From Massilia aurea (GTDB lineage Bacteria > Pseudomonadota > Gammaproteobacteria > Burkholderiales > Burkholderiaceae_D), in assembly GCF_024753205.1 (NCBI RefSeq), contig NZ_JANUGZ010000002.1, positions 434,001 to 498,000 on the forward strand: 64,000 nucleotides of DNA. Reading direction: 5' to 3'. This document shows, piece after piece, positions 31,089-41,704 of this stretch; position 1 is the first letter of the stretch, and each line of letters starts with the position of its first letter. The notes under the pieces are model-generated. The model was not told where the DNA came from. It ran no database searches and saw only the letters and a list, made by a program, of their open reading frames with translations. A program made the position numbers and the translations under genes.

Positions 31089-33271
31089 CGATCGATACCG
31101 GCCGCCGCGCATTTCTCGCTGGCGGCGGCGCCCTGACGCTGTCGTTTGCGATGCCGGCAAGCGCCTTTGCCGCCCCGGGCGAACTGCCCAAGAGCCTGGA
31201 CAAGTCGCCATGGCTCGACGCCTGGATCCGCATCGAGGCCAATGAACGCATCACGGTATTTACCGGCAAGGCCGAACTGGGCCAAGGCATCAAGACTGCG
31301 CTGCTGCAGGTAGTGGCCGACGAACTGCGCCTGGCCCCTGGCCGCCTGCAGCTCGTCACCGCCGACACGGCGCGTACGCCGGACGAAGGCATCACCGCCG
31401 GCAGCAACTCGATGAAGGACAGCGGCACGGCGCTGCGCCATGCGGCCGGCCAGGTACGCATGCGCCTGGGCGAACTGGCCGCAACGCGGCTTGGCGTGCC
31501 CGCAAGCACCCTGGCGCTCAAGGATGGCGCGTTCAGTGCGGGCGGCCGGCGCGTCACGTTCGGCCAGCTGGTCACCGGCCAGGAACTGCACCTGCGCGCC
31601 ACACCGACGCCGGCGCCACCCCCGCCAGGTCCGCGCACGGCAATCGGCAAGTCGGTGCCGCGCGTCGATATCCCGGCCAAGGTCACGGGTGGCGCGGCGT
31701 ACGTGCAGGACCTGCGGCTGCCGCAGATGGTGCATGCGCGGATCGTGCGGCCACCGTCGCAGGCCGCGCGGCTGATCGCTGTCGATGTCGCCGCGATCGA
31801 ACGCCTGCCGGGCGTGCTCAAGGTGGTGCAGGACGGGCGCTTTCTCGCCGTGATCGCCGAGGGCGAGTACCGCGCCGTGAAGGCAGCGACCGCGCTGGCG
31901 CGGGCCACGCGCTGGGAGACGCCGGCGTCGCTGCCGGTGCATCCCGACGTGAATACATTCATCCGCGCCCAGCCCGCCGAGGCGCTGCCGATCCTGGCGC
32001 GGGGCGCAGCAGGATCGGCCGGCCGCAAGTTCGCCGCGCGTTACACGCGCCCGTTCCAGCTGCACGCGTCGATTGGCCCCTCGTGCGCTGTGGCGCAGCT
32101 GGTCGATGGCCGCTACACGGTCTGGACCCACGCACAGGGCGTCTACCCGCTGCGCACGGCCCTGGCCGAACTGATCGCCGTGAACGAAGACACGATCCGC
32201 TGCATCCACGTCGAGGGGTCGGGCTGCTATGGCCACAACGGCGCCGACGATGTCGCGGCCGACGCCATCCTGCTCGCGCGCGCCCTGCCCGGCCGGCCCG
32301 TGCGCGTACAGTGGATGCGTGAAGAAGAACACGCGTGGGAGCCGTTCGGCGCGGCGATGGTGGTGCAGGTGGCCGCTACGCTCGACAGCACCGGCCGCAT
32401 CGCCGACTGGCAGCACGACGTCTTCACGCCGCCGCACAACACGCGCCCCGGCAAGGCCGGCAATCTGCTGGCGGCCACCCACTTGGCGCGCCCGTTTGCG
32501 CCACCGGTCGCCAAGCCGGCACCGCAACCTGAAGGCAGTGGCGACCGCAATGCGATCCCCTATTACGTGCTGCCCAATGCGCGCGTGGTGCACCACTTCC
32601 AGCCAAAGCCGGTCCTGCGCTCGTCGGCGCTGCGCGGCCTGGGCGCCTACTGCAATGTGTTTGCCATCGAAAGCTTCATGGACGAACTGGCGCGCGCCGC
32701 GAACAGCGACCCGGTCGCGTTCCGGCTGCGGCATCTGGACGATCCACGCGCGCTCGACGTGGTCAAGCTTGCGGCAGCAAAGTTCGGCTGGGATGGCTAC
32801 CGGCGCCCTGCCCGGCGCGGGCGTGGCTTCGCGTTTGCACGCTATAAAAACCTGGCGTCGTACTGCGCTATTGCGGTGGAAGTCGAGGTGGCGCGCGAAA
32901 CAGGCCTGGTGCGCATCACGCGCGCGGTGAGCGCCGTCGATTGCGGCGAGATCGTCAGCCCGGACGGCGTGCGCAACCAGATCGAGGGCGGCATCATCCA
33001 GTCGGCCAGCTGGACCCTGCTGGAACAGGTGCGCTTCGACGCGTCGCGCGTCCTGACGGTGGACTGGGCGTCGTACCCGATCCTGCGCTTTGCCCAGGCG
33101 CCGGAACAGATCGACGTGCACCTGATCGACCGTCCCGGCCAGCCGTTTTTGGGCACCGGCGAAGCAGCGCAGGGCCCGGCTGCGGCAGCCATCGCGAATG
33201 CGGTGTTCGACGCCTGCGGCCTGCGCATGCGCGACCTGCCACTGGACCGGGCACGAATGCGCAAAGCGTAG
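31085..33271 (+). CDS. Molybdopterin-binding large subunit of an aldehyde/isoquinoline-type dehydrogenase
   Basis: The catalytic subunit, 728 residues, binding molybdopterin cytosine dinucleotide. The N-terminus has a Tat signal (TGRRAFLAGGGALTLSFA), so the enzyme works in the periplasm. The body shows IorB/AldH-type motifs such as FTGKAELGQGIKTALLQ, VEGSGCYGHNGADDV, LRGLGAYCN and a C-terminal GTGEAAQGPAAAAIANA with the catalytic Glu. The start overlaps the iron-sulfur subunit stop. Substrate could be an aldehyde or an N-heterocycle; the sequence does not decide. No cofactor-maturation gene is beside it. It ends 7 bases from the convergent TSUP gene with no terminator. Confidence 0.92.
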   Translation: MTIDTGRRAFLAGGGALTLSFAMPASAFAAPGELPKSLDKSPWLDAWIRIEANERITVFTGKAELGQGIKTALLQVVADELRLAPGRLQLVTADTARTPDEGITAGSNSMKDSGTALRHAAGQVRMRLGELAATRLGVPASTLALKDGAFSAGGRRVTFGQLVTGQELHLRATPTPAPPPPGPRTAIGKSVPRVDIPAKVTGGAAYVQDLRLPQMVHARIVRPPSQAARLIAVDVAAIERLPGVLKVVQDGRFLAVIAEGEYRAVKAATALARATRWETPASLPVHPDVNTFIRAQPAEALPILARGAAGSAGRKFAARYTRPFQLHASIGPSCAVAQLVDGRYTVWTHAQGVYPLRTALAELIAVNEDTIRCIHVEGSGCYGHNGADDVAADAILLARALPGRPVRVQWMREEEHAWEPFGAAMVVQVAATLDSTGRIADWQHDVFTPPHNTRPGKAGNLLAATHLARPFAPPVAKPAPQPEGSGDRNAIPYYVLPNARVVHHFQPKPVLRSSALRGLGAYCNVFAIESFMDELARAANSDPVAFRLRHLDDPRALDVVKLAAAKFGWDGYRRPARRGRGFAFARYKNLASYCAIAVEVEVARETGLVRITRAVSAVDCGEIVSPDGVRNQIEGGIIQSASWTLLEQVRFDASRVLTVDWASYPILRFAQAPEQIDVHLIDRPGQPFLGTGEAAQGPAAAAIANAVFDACGLRMRDLPLDRARMRKA

Positions 33272-33278
33272 GTGCAGC

Positions 33279-34096
33279 CTAGTTAAAAGCCTTCCAGAAC
33301 ATGTAGGCGGCCAGCGCGCACAGGATCACGCTGAAGATGCGCTGCAACTGCCGCACCGGCATCTTGTGCGCGGTACGCGCGCCAAGCGGCGCCATGGACA
33401 CGCTGGCCAGCACGATGATCGCCAGCGCCGGCAGATAGATGAAGCCCAGCGACCAGGGTGGCAAACCGGGTTCGCCCCAGCCGAAATAGACATTCGACAG
33501 GGTGCCCATCAGCGCAACCGGAAAGCCGATCGCCGCGCTGGTGGCCACGGCATTATGAATGCGTACATTACAGCGCGTCATGAACGGCACCGAGACGAAG
33601 GCGCCACCCGCACCCACGAGCCCCGCCAGGATGCCGATCACGCTGCCCGCTGCAAACATGCCCGGTTTGCCGGGCAGCTCGCGCGCCGCCGCCGGTTTTT
33701 TCCCGATCAGCATCTGGATCGCCGAGTAAGCCACGAAACAGCCGAAAAAGAAGGCCAGCACCGGGGTGTTCATCTGCTTGCCGATCCAGGGCCCGATCCA
33801 CGCACCGAGCAGGATGCCGGGCGTGAACAGGCGTACGACATGCCACAGCACCGCGCCGTGCTTGTGATGCGCACGCACCGACGACAACGAGGTAAAGAAG
33901 ATGGTGCCCAATGAGGTGGCGATCGCCATGTGCACCACGAGTTCTTCGGGGAAGCCGCGCGCCGTGAAGATCATCGTGATGAACGGCACGAGGATCATGC
34001 CGCCACCGACGCCAAGCAGGCCGGCCACGAAGCCCCCGAATGCGCCCATTGCCAGCAGGGCCAGGATCAACAGCGGATCGAATGCGGGCGCCATCA

Positions 34097-34097
<1 letters not shown>
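33279..34097 (-). CDS. TSUP-family permease (TauE/SafE)
   Basis: Inner-membrane protein of 272 residues with about eight helices and the family's paired Gly-rich motif (GGFVAGLLGVGGGMILVP, and later GILAGLVGAGGAFVSVP). Members export or import sulfite, sulfoacetate or other sulfur compounds and organic anions. The substrate here is unknown. The start ATG overlaps the stop of the upstream EVE gene (TGATG), so the two are translationally coupled. Confidence 0.9.
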
Positions 34098-34567
<470 letters not shown>

Positions 34568-34622
34568 CGCGCTGTTCTCCCTGCCAGCACACGATGCACC
34601 GGAAGCATCAGTGAACGCGCAC

Positions 34623-34660
34623 ATAAAAAAAGCGGCTGCGTACCGAGTGCGCAACCGCTT
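34623..34660 (-). terminator. Terminator of the 6S RNA unit
   Basis: An 11-bp stem with one mismatch (arms AAGCGGCTGCG and CGCAACCGCTT on the plus strand) followed on the minus strand by a run of T. It also lies just before the EVE gene. Confidence 0.8.
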
Positions 34661-34670
34661 GTATGTTTAG

Positions 34671-34846
34671 TCCCCGCCTGTGCCGTTTTTGCCGGCATCC
34701 TGAACCACAACGGTTCAAGGCGGTCACGGTCAGATCAATTTCGGGTTCGTCGGACTAGCGACGCTCACACCCATCGAACTTGTTCCACGACCTATGCGTA
34801 AGAATGGTTCAAGGAATATATGGCAAATCTCGAACACCGCAGGGCA
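34671..34846 (-). ncRNA. ssrS: 6S RNA
   Basis: Regulator of the sigma70 RNA polymerase holoenzyme that mimics an open promoter. Evidence: position directly behind zapA; a 5' end TGCCCTGCGGTGTTCG that pairs with the 3' segment CGGCACAGGCGGGG; and the conserved internal pieces CCTTGAACC near both halves that close the central bubble. A strong promoter lies 7 bases upstream and a terminator downstream. The 3' mature end is approximate. Confidence 0.85.
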
Positions 34847-34852
34847 GGAACA

Positions 34853-34880
34853 AGTTTACTCCTTTGACCAGCCCTGTCAA
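34853..34880 (-). promoter_or_regulatory. Promoter of 6S RNA
   Basis: TTGACA (34875-34880) and TAAACT (34853-34858) on the minus strand, spaced by 16 bases, just past the zapA stop. The predicted start is about 34846. Confidence 0.75.
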
Positions 34881-34894
34881 ACGGATTCGGCCTT

Positions 34895-35206
34895 TCAGGC
34901 CAGATTTTCCTGGTCAGCCAGGACGCGGTCCAGCACCGTATGCATCGACTCGAGTTTTTGCTTGACCTCGAGGATCGACATGTCCGACAGCGGTCCCTGC
35001 GGCGACTTCACCGACAGGAATTCGGCAGCCACGCTCAGCGCCGCCATCACGGCGATGCGGTCGGTGCCCTTGACCTTGCCCGAATCGCGCAGCTGGCACA
35101 TCTTGCCATCGAGGTAGCTCACCGCTTCGCGCAGCGTGCGCTGTTCGCCGTCGCGGCATGCCAGGCGGTAGGACTGGCCCATGATATGGACGTCGAGATG
35201 GATCAT
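34895..35206 (-). CDS. zapA: Cell-division protein ZapA
   Basis: FtsZ-ring stabiliser of 103 residues: an N-terminal beta-alpha domain (MIHLDVHIMGQSYRLACRDGE) followed by a long coiled coil that tetramerises. Conserved VSYLDGKM and RIAVMAAL segments are present. It is translated from an ATG overlapping the zapB stop by 4 bases. 6S RNA follows on the same strand from its own promoter. Confidence 0.95.
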   Translation of the reverse strand: MIHLDVHIMGQSYRLACRDGEQRTLREAVSYLDGKMCQLRDSGKVKGTDRIAVMAALSVAAEFLSVKSPQGPLSDMSILEVKQKLESMHTVLDRVLADQENLA

Positions 35207-35517
35207 AGTGCCCCCTGACGGTGCGTGTGGGCGAGCTGAGGCGACACCGATGCATCGGAATCAGGCGGCGCCTCCTGGAGGGGCGCGTCTGTGCCAGGTT
35301 CTTCTTCGGCATCCGACGCATCCGGCGGCTTCGGCAATTCGTCGAGCAGCGCTTCAACGCGGCGCTGCGCCTCGATCAGGCGTTCCTTGAACGCGAGATT
35401 TTCTGCACTGAGCAAGGTATTGGCCTGGCGCAGCAGGTAATTCTCGGCGCGCAATGACTGGGTCAGTTGCGCAAGCCGGTCGATTTTGTCTGAAAGGTCT
35501 TGGAATTCGGAAATCAT
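35203..35517 (-). CDS. ZapB-like coiled-coil protein (TIGR02449 type)
   Basis: A 104-residue protein whose first 65 residues are a coiled coil (FQDLSDKIDRLAQLTQSLRA, then LLRQANTLL), followed by an acidic, Pro-rich disordered tail. The gene precedes and overlaps zapA by 4 bases, which matches the zapB-zapA pairs of beta-proteobacteria. A divisome role is inferred from context and the coiled-coil type. Confidence 0.8.
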   Translation of the reverse strand: MISEFQDLSDKIDRLAQLTQSLRAENYLLRQANTLLSAENLAFKERLIEAQRRVEALLDELPKPPDASDAEEEPGTDAPLQEAPPDSDASVSPQLAHTHRQGAL

Positions 35518-35736
35518 CCGACACTATAGGATCGAGTTGCTTTTTCCGTCAACCGGTGCTCATTGCCGTGCGGCAGTAATAGCAGACTAGCGTGCGGCGT
35601 CAATCTGGTCAGCGGTGTACGCTGCCGGCCTTCCGTCATTCCACGAGCGGCGGACAAACTGCGGCAAACATTGCGAATATGCCAATGTCATCATTGCGCT
35701 ATATCACATGTTTAAAATGATTTCACCATCATGCGC
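35518..35736. other. Gene-free stretch between zapB and the groES promoter
   Basis: About 220 bases without a coding region. It must contain the zapB-zapA promoter, but I see no convincing hexamers, RNA or repeat here. Confidence 0.5.
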
Positions 35737-35766
35737 CTTGAAAAGGCAGGTTATCGTCCCTATAAT
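35737..35766 (+). promoter_or_regulatory. groESL promoter, reads as both sigma32 and sigma70
   Basis: CTTGAAA (35737-35743) and CCCTATAAT (35758-35766) fit the heat-shock sigma32 consensus. The same bases read as TTGAAA, 17-base spacer and TATAAT, a near-perfect sigma70 promoter. A CIRCE operator begins on the last base of the -10 box. Confidence 0.85.
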
Positions 35767-35792
35767 TAGCACTCGTTAGCTGAGAGTGCTAA
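35766..35792. promoter_or_regulatory. CIRCE operator (HrcA site)
   Basis: Perfect 9-base arms TTAGCACTC and GAGTGCTAA separated by 9 bases, the textbook CIRCE element, covering the transcription start of groESL. Confidence 0.97.
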
Positions 35793-35882
35793 CAACTCTT
35801 TGCAGACCGGCGCAGCATTCACAAGCTTGCTGCGACGGTGTCAAAAACGCCAGTTAAACCATTGAATATTAAGGAGTTTTGC

Positions 35883-36173
35883 ATGAACCTTCGCCCTCTG
35901 CACGATCGCGTAATCGTGAAGCGTCTCGACCAGGAAACCAAAACTGCGTCCGGCCTGATCATCCCTGATGCCGCGGCAGAGAAGCCGGACCAAGGCGAAG
36001 TTCTCGCCGTTGGTAACGGTAAAGTGCAAGATAACGGCCAGCTCCGCCCTCTGGAAGTGAAAGTCGGCGATCGCGTGCTGTTCTCCAAGTATGGCGCTCA
36101 GACCGTCAAGATCGATGGCCAGGAACTGCTGGTGCTGCGCGAAGAAGAAATCCTCGCGATCGTCGCACTGTAA
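35883..36173 (+). CDS. groES: Co-chaperonin GroES
   Basis: Heptameric lid of the GroEL folding chamber, 96 residues. The N-terminus [16 protein letters not shown] and the mobile loop region [12 protein letters not shown] are canonical. AAGGAG lies before ATG 35883. It is first gene of the groESL operon, controlled by the CIRCE element and heat-shock promoter upstream. Confidence 0.98.
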   Translation: MNLRPLHDRVIVKRLDQETKTASGLIIPDAAAEKPDQGEVLAVGNGKVQDNGQLRPLEVKVGDRVLFSKYGAQTVKIDGQELLVLREEEILAIVAL

Positions 36174-37859
<1,686 letters not shown>

Positions 37860-37916
37860 TTGCCGGGGCAGTCCGGGCGAAGCGCGCTGCATGCTTCGCC
37901 CATACTACCCACGATA

Positions 37917-37951
37917 AAAAACCCGCGAGGTTCACACCTCGCGGGTTTTTT
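37917..37951. terminator. Bidirectional terminator between groEL and the PEP-CTERM gene
   Basis: 10-bp stem (ACCCGCGAGG / CCTCGCGGGT) with a 6-base loop, flanked by A and T runs, so it can end both convergent genes. A second hairpin without T-run (GGGCGAAGC / GCTTCGCCC) lies at 37875-37901. Confidence 0.9.
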
Positions 37952-37972
37952 GTTGTCTGCGTTTTTTGCGTC

Positions 37973-39172
37973 TCAGCGGGCGCGCGGGCCCTTGCGACGC
38001 AGCCACAGCAGCGCGGCCAGTGCGATGCCGCCGAGCCACAGCGTGCCTGGTTCAGGCACTTCGGTTGGCGCGAGCGGGTCGACCACGGTATTGCCCGGCG
38101 GCGTCGGGGCGGCTGGCGTGGCCGGCGTGGCAGGAAGCGTGACCGGCGTATCGGCACCAGTGCCTGGCGTTGGCAGTGACGGCGTGGCAGGGGCTGGCAG
38201 ATCGGCACCGCTACCGTCCGGTACGGCGACCGGGAGCGGATCCGGGCTGTCGCCAGCACCGACTGTCGGGCTGTCGCCTTCCGGCACCGCTGGTGCCGGC
38301 ACGTCAATGACGGTGTCGTCGTTGTCGATGATACGGCTGGCGGGGCTCAGCACGCCGCCACGGTAGATCGGTGCGTTATACCAGTCCGGCATGCCAGGCG
38401 CCTGACCCGCGCGGGACGGCGTCGGCGCCGGTGTCGTATTTGCCAGCGTCAGCAAGCCGGCGCCGTTCGGGAAGCCGGTCACGTCGTAACGCTGCCCCAC
38501 CGCTTCGCCGTTGGGCAGGTCATCCATGCCCACGGGCAGCACGCCGCCCTCTTCACCGGGCACACCAGCCATGTCGGATGGGGCGCCGACAGCGAGCACG
38601 GTATCAAGCTCGGCTTCGCTTGGTCCATGGGGTTCGACCGGATACTGCGGCACGTCCGAGATGCGGTTGGCACAGCGGGCGCGGATCTCGTGCTCGCCGT
38701 CGGTCAGGAGGGTCTCGCCCTGCTCGAGCATGACCTTCTTCGAGGTCCAGTAGATCTGGTCGTTCTTGCGGTACGAGACATACACCGCGCGCGGCGCCGT
38801 CACCGTCACGGCGCGCGCATTGTCGACATTGAAGGTTGCGTAGTGCGCCGCTACGAGCCGGTCGGTTCGCAAGATCTGCGCCAGTTCGACCTTGTCCGCT
38901 ACGCCACCCGGCACGACCGAATGGCGGTAGATACGACGCGCCGTGGCTGCCTGCTGCGCTGTTGGCGCAGTCGGGCTCAACGCATGCGCCGGCGCTGCGG
39001 TGGCCGCTGCCACGTTCGATGCCTGCCCGAACGTCGGCCAGCCCATCGACGGCGATGGCAACACAATGCCGGCCACACCAGCGGCAACGCCCAGCACGGC
39101 AAGCGCCATCAGGCGTTTTTCGCGGTGCAAGCTGCGTTCGAGACGACGTTGATAAGTAGCGCGGGTGTCCAT
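37973..39172 (-). CDS. PEP-CTERM sorting-domain protein with an N-terminal membrane anchor
   Basis: A 399-residue protein. A basic N-terminal segment (RRLERSLHREKR) and a hydrophobic helix (about 22-38) lead into an Ala/Thr/Pro-rich linker, a middle domain (about 85-200), then a long acidic Pro-rich linker. It ends in a PEP-CTERM tripartite signal: VPEPGTLWLGG, a membrane helix and RRKGPRAR. This signal is recognised by EpsH-type exosortases in species that make exopolysaccharide. ATG 39172 gives a sensible N-terminus. There is no exosortase or EPS gene in the window. The middle domain is not recognised. Confidence 0.85.
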   Translation of the reverse strand: MDTRATYQRRLERSLHREKRLMALAVLGVAAGVAGIVLPSPSMGWPTFGQASNVAAATAAPAHALSPTAPTAQQAATARRIYRHSVVPGGVADKVELAQILRTDRLVAAHYATFNVDNARAVTVTAPRAVYVSYRKNDQIYWTSKKVMLEQGETLLTDGEHEIRARCANRISDVPQYPVEPHGPSEAELDTVLAVGAPSDMAGVPGEEGGVLPVGMDDLPNGEAVGQRYDVTGFPNGAGLLTLANTTPAPTPSRAGQAPGMPDWYNAPIYRGGVLSPASRIIDNDDTVIDVPAPAVPEGDSPTVGAGDSPDPLPVAVPDGSGADLPAPATPSLPTPGTGADTPVTLPATPATPAAPTPPGNTVVDPLAPTEVPEPGTLWLGGIALAALLWLRRKGPRAR

Positions 39173-39386
39173 TGCGGTGTACCGACTGGTAGGAGTGATC
39201 CTACAGAATATCATTACTTGCACTAACTAAATCAAATGCCACCACGAAACACATGAGGAGCGTGGTGTAAACCACGAAAGCATTTCCATGCGGAAATAAT
39301 AACGTTTGTATGGACGCTGTGAACGCATCATTTGCCGCTAAAACAGGCATGGTTTAGTATGGCCGTCTCGTCTCACGGAACCTGCC

Positions 39387-39860
39387 ATGTCCCCACGCCC
39401 CGCTGCCTTCCCTGCCCTGCGCACGATCCTCGCCGCGCTTGCCGTGTGCTGCGCGGTCGCTGCCTGCCAGCGCGCCGACCGGCCGGCGCCCTCACCCGCC
39501 CCGGCGCCGGCCATACCCGCCGCCCAGGCGCCTGCGCAGAGCAAGGAACAGGCAATGGCCGCATTGCTGGCACTACCGGAACTGAAGGCCTGGTCGGCGC
39601 AGATCGAACGGCGCACGGACGGCAAGGCGCACGGCGCCGTGGTTGAGGACAACCCGACGCCGCGCGAAGTGAATGGCAAGACCTACTACCAGCTGAGTTT
39701 TGTCGAGAACCGCGCGCAGGACGCGCGGCGGCAAGAGAGCTTTCTGGTCGCACAGGACGGCAGCGAGATCCTGGTCGAGGATACCGAGTCCGACACCCTG
39801 CTGAGCCTGCAGGAATGGCGCCGCACGATCGCGCGCGTCAACCTGAAAAGCGCAGATTAA
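39387..39860 (+). CDS. Putative lipoprotein of unknown function
   Basis: A 157-residue protein with a lipoprotein signal peptide (hydrophobic stretch ending VAAC at about residue 27), a Pro/Ala-rich linker and a domain of about 100 residues (YYQLSFVENRAQDARRQESFLV). The fold could be beta-rich. I do not recognise a family. Its TAA stop overlaps the TAA of the convergent glucokinase-regulator gene. Confidence 0.7.
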   Translation: MSPRPAAFPALRTILAALAVCCAVAACQRADRPAPSPAPAPAIPAAQAPAQSKEQAMAALLALPELKAWSAQIERRTDGKAHGAVVEDNPTPREVNGKTYYQLSFVENRAQDARRQESFLVAQDGSEILVEDTESDTLLSLQEWRRTIARVNLKSAD

Positions 39861-41704
39861 CTATCAAGGTGCGAGATCAGCAGCCGGCGCGGATCCTGGC
39901 CCGGCGCCGGTCCATGCTGGCCATCGACCGAGATCCCGACAGCCATGATGTCGATCAGCAGCAATTGCAGAATGCGCGAAATCATCGACAGGAAACTCGT
40001 GCTGTCCTCGGCGTGATCGACCGCCAGGCACACACTGGCCTTGCGCGCCAGCGGCGACTGGCTGTTGCTGATCGCAATGACGTCGGCGCCAGCTGCGCGC
40101 GCGATGTCCACCGCCTCCAGCAGTTCGGGCAAGCCACCTGAATTCGACACCGCAATCACCACGTCGCCCGGCCCCAGTAATTCGGCGGCCAGCGTGAACA
40201 GGTGCGCGTCGCCATACAGCGCAGTAGGGATGCGAAAGCGGAAGAACTTGTGCTGGCCGTCCAGCGCCACCGCGCGCGAATTGCCCATCGCGTAAAACTC
40301 GACCCGCTTGGCGCGGCTGACCATCTCGATCGCACGGTCCAGCGAGCGCACGTCGAGCTGGTCGCGAAAACGCAGGATCGCCGACACCGTATTGTCGATC
40401 ACCTTGGCCGACAGATCGTGCGTGCTGTCGCTCAGGCGCACCTGGCTGTGGCGCACGGGGATCGAGCCGGTCAGGCTGCTGGCGAACTTGAGCTTGAAAT
40501 CGGCCAGGCCCTGGAAGCCCAGCGAGCGGCAAAACCGGATCACGGTCGGCTGGCTCACGTCGGCCAGGCGCGCGATCTCGGCGATCGGTTCATTGAGCAC
40601 CATGCGCGGCTGGTCGATCACGAGACTGGCCACGCGCCCTTCGGCGGGCGAGAGCTCATGGCGCAGCTGCGTGATGCGCTCCATCAGCGTGTTGGCGCCG
40701 CTGCGCCCGCGCAGGTGTTCGGCCAGGATGGTGGCCACGCCATGGAAGGCGGGGTTCGGCGTCGTGATCACCCAGGTCGGAATGTCGGCCAGGTAGTCCG
40801 AGAAGCGGCCCTTGGCTTCGAAGCGCGCGCGAAACGGCGAGCTGGCAAACCACTCGCCCAGGCGCGGCACGATGCCCCCGCCGATGTACACGCCGCCAAA
40901 CGCGCCGAGCGTGACGGCCAGATTGGCTGCCGCGCCGCCCAGCATGCCGCAGAAGCATTCGAGCGTTTCCAGGCACAGCGCATCGTTCTGTTCCAGCGCG
41001 CCGGCCACGATCGTCGCGGCCGTGCGCGGCGCGGCATCGACGCCATTGCGGTCGGCCAGCGCGCGGTAGATCACTTCCATCCCGGGCCCGGAAATCAGGC
41101 GCTCGTTCGACACGTGCGGCCACTCGCGCCACGCGTATTGCAGGATCGCGAATTCGCGCTCGTCGAACGGCGCGAAGTTCACGTGCCCGCCCTCGCTGCC
41201 CAGCGTGACGAAACCGTCGGCGGTCGGAATGCCGCCCGAGACGCCCAGGCCCGTGCCCGGCCCCAGCACGCCGATGACGGCGCCCGGCACCGCCTTGCCC
41301 GGGCCGACCTGCATCAGGTCGTCGCGCGCAAAATTGGGCAAGGCCGTGGCCAGCGCCGTGAAGTCATTGACGATCAACAGCGTGGCCAGGCCCAGCTCGC
41401 GCCGCACCGCATCGGTGGAAAACTCCCACGCGCGGTTGGTCATGCGCACATAGTCGCCGCTGATCGGATTGGCCACCGCAAAGGCGCCGTGGTGCAACGT
41501 GACGTCCTGGTGGTCGAGCAGATAATGGCGCAGCAGCGGCACGATGCCGGCGAAGTCGTCGCAGCGCAGCACTGCCACGTCGCGAAACACGCCGGGCGCG
41601 CATTGCAGCGCGAAGCGCGCATGCGTGGCGCCAATGTCCGCGAGCAGGCGCGGGCCATCGGCAAACGCCGTGCGCGCGAATTTCTCGGGCTGCGCGCCGG
41701 CCAT
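39857..41704 (-). CDS. glk: Glucokinase fused to a HexR/RpiR-type regulator (copy 1)
   Basis: Bifunctional protein of 615 residues. The N-terminal half (about 15-330) is ROK-independent bacterial glucokinase, with LLADIGATHARFAL (phosphate loop), VLGPGTGLGVSGGI and the GGGIVPR motif. The C-terminal part has an RpiR helix-turn-helix (about 345-415, IAEIARLADVSQPTVIRFCR) and a SIS sugar-phosphate domain (about 460-600). The kinase makes glucose-6-phosphate, and the regulator half probably senses a phosphorylated intermediate such as KDPG. This fusion is known in Burkholderiales. The ATG overlaps the alpha-glucosidase stop (TGATG), so hydrolysis and phosphorylation are coupled. A second copy is at 50678-52543. 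Confidence 0.95.
   Translation of the reverse strand: MAGAQPEKFARTAFADGPRLLADIGATHARFALQCAPGVFRDVAVLRCDDFAGIVPLLRHYLLDHQDVTLHHGAFAVANPISGDYVRMTNRAWEFSTDAVRRELGLATLLIVNDFTALATALPNFARDDLMQVGPGKAVPGAVIGVLGPGTGLGVSGGIPTADGFVTLGSEGGHVNFAPFDEREFAILQYAWREWPHVSNERLISGPGMEVIYRALADRNGVDAAPRTAATIVAGALEQNDALCLETLECFCGMLGGAAANLAVTLGAFGGVYIGGGIVPRLGEWFASSPFRARFEAKGRFSDYLADIPTWVITTPNPAFHGVATILAEHLRGRSGANTLMERITQLRHELSPAEGRVASLVIDQPRMVLNEPIAEIARLADVSQPTVIRFCRSLGFQGLADFKLKFASSLTGSIPVRHSQVRLSDSTHDLSAKVIDNTVSAILRFRDQLDVRSLDRAIEMVSRAKRVEFYAMGNSRAVALDGQHKFFRFRIPTALYGDAHLFTLAAELLGPGDVVIAVSNSGGLPELLEAVDIARAAGADVIAISNSQSPLARKASVCLAVDHAEDSTSFLSMISRILQLLLIDIMAVGISVDGQHGPAPGQDPRRLLISHLDS

Noticed and set aside
30548..33271. 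Fusion of the molybdenum subunit with an upstream 179-residue extension
   Set aside because: The extension is the iron-sulfur gene read in the wrong frame; the true start at 31085 begins a Tat signal peptide.
34568..34670. Possible tRNA or second small RNA next to the EVE gene
   Set aside because: The only structure is the 6S RNA terminator hairpin; no cloverleaf could be built.
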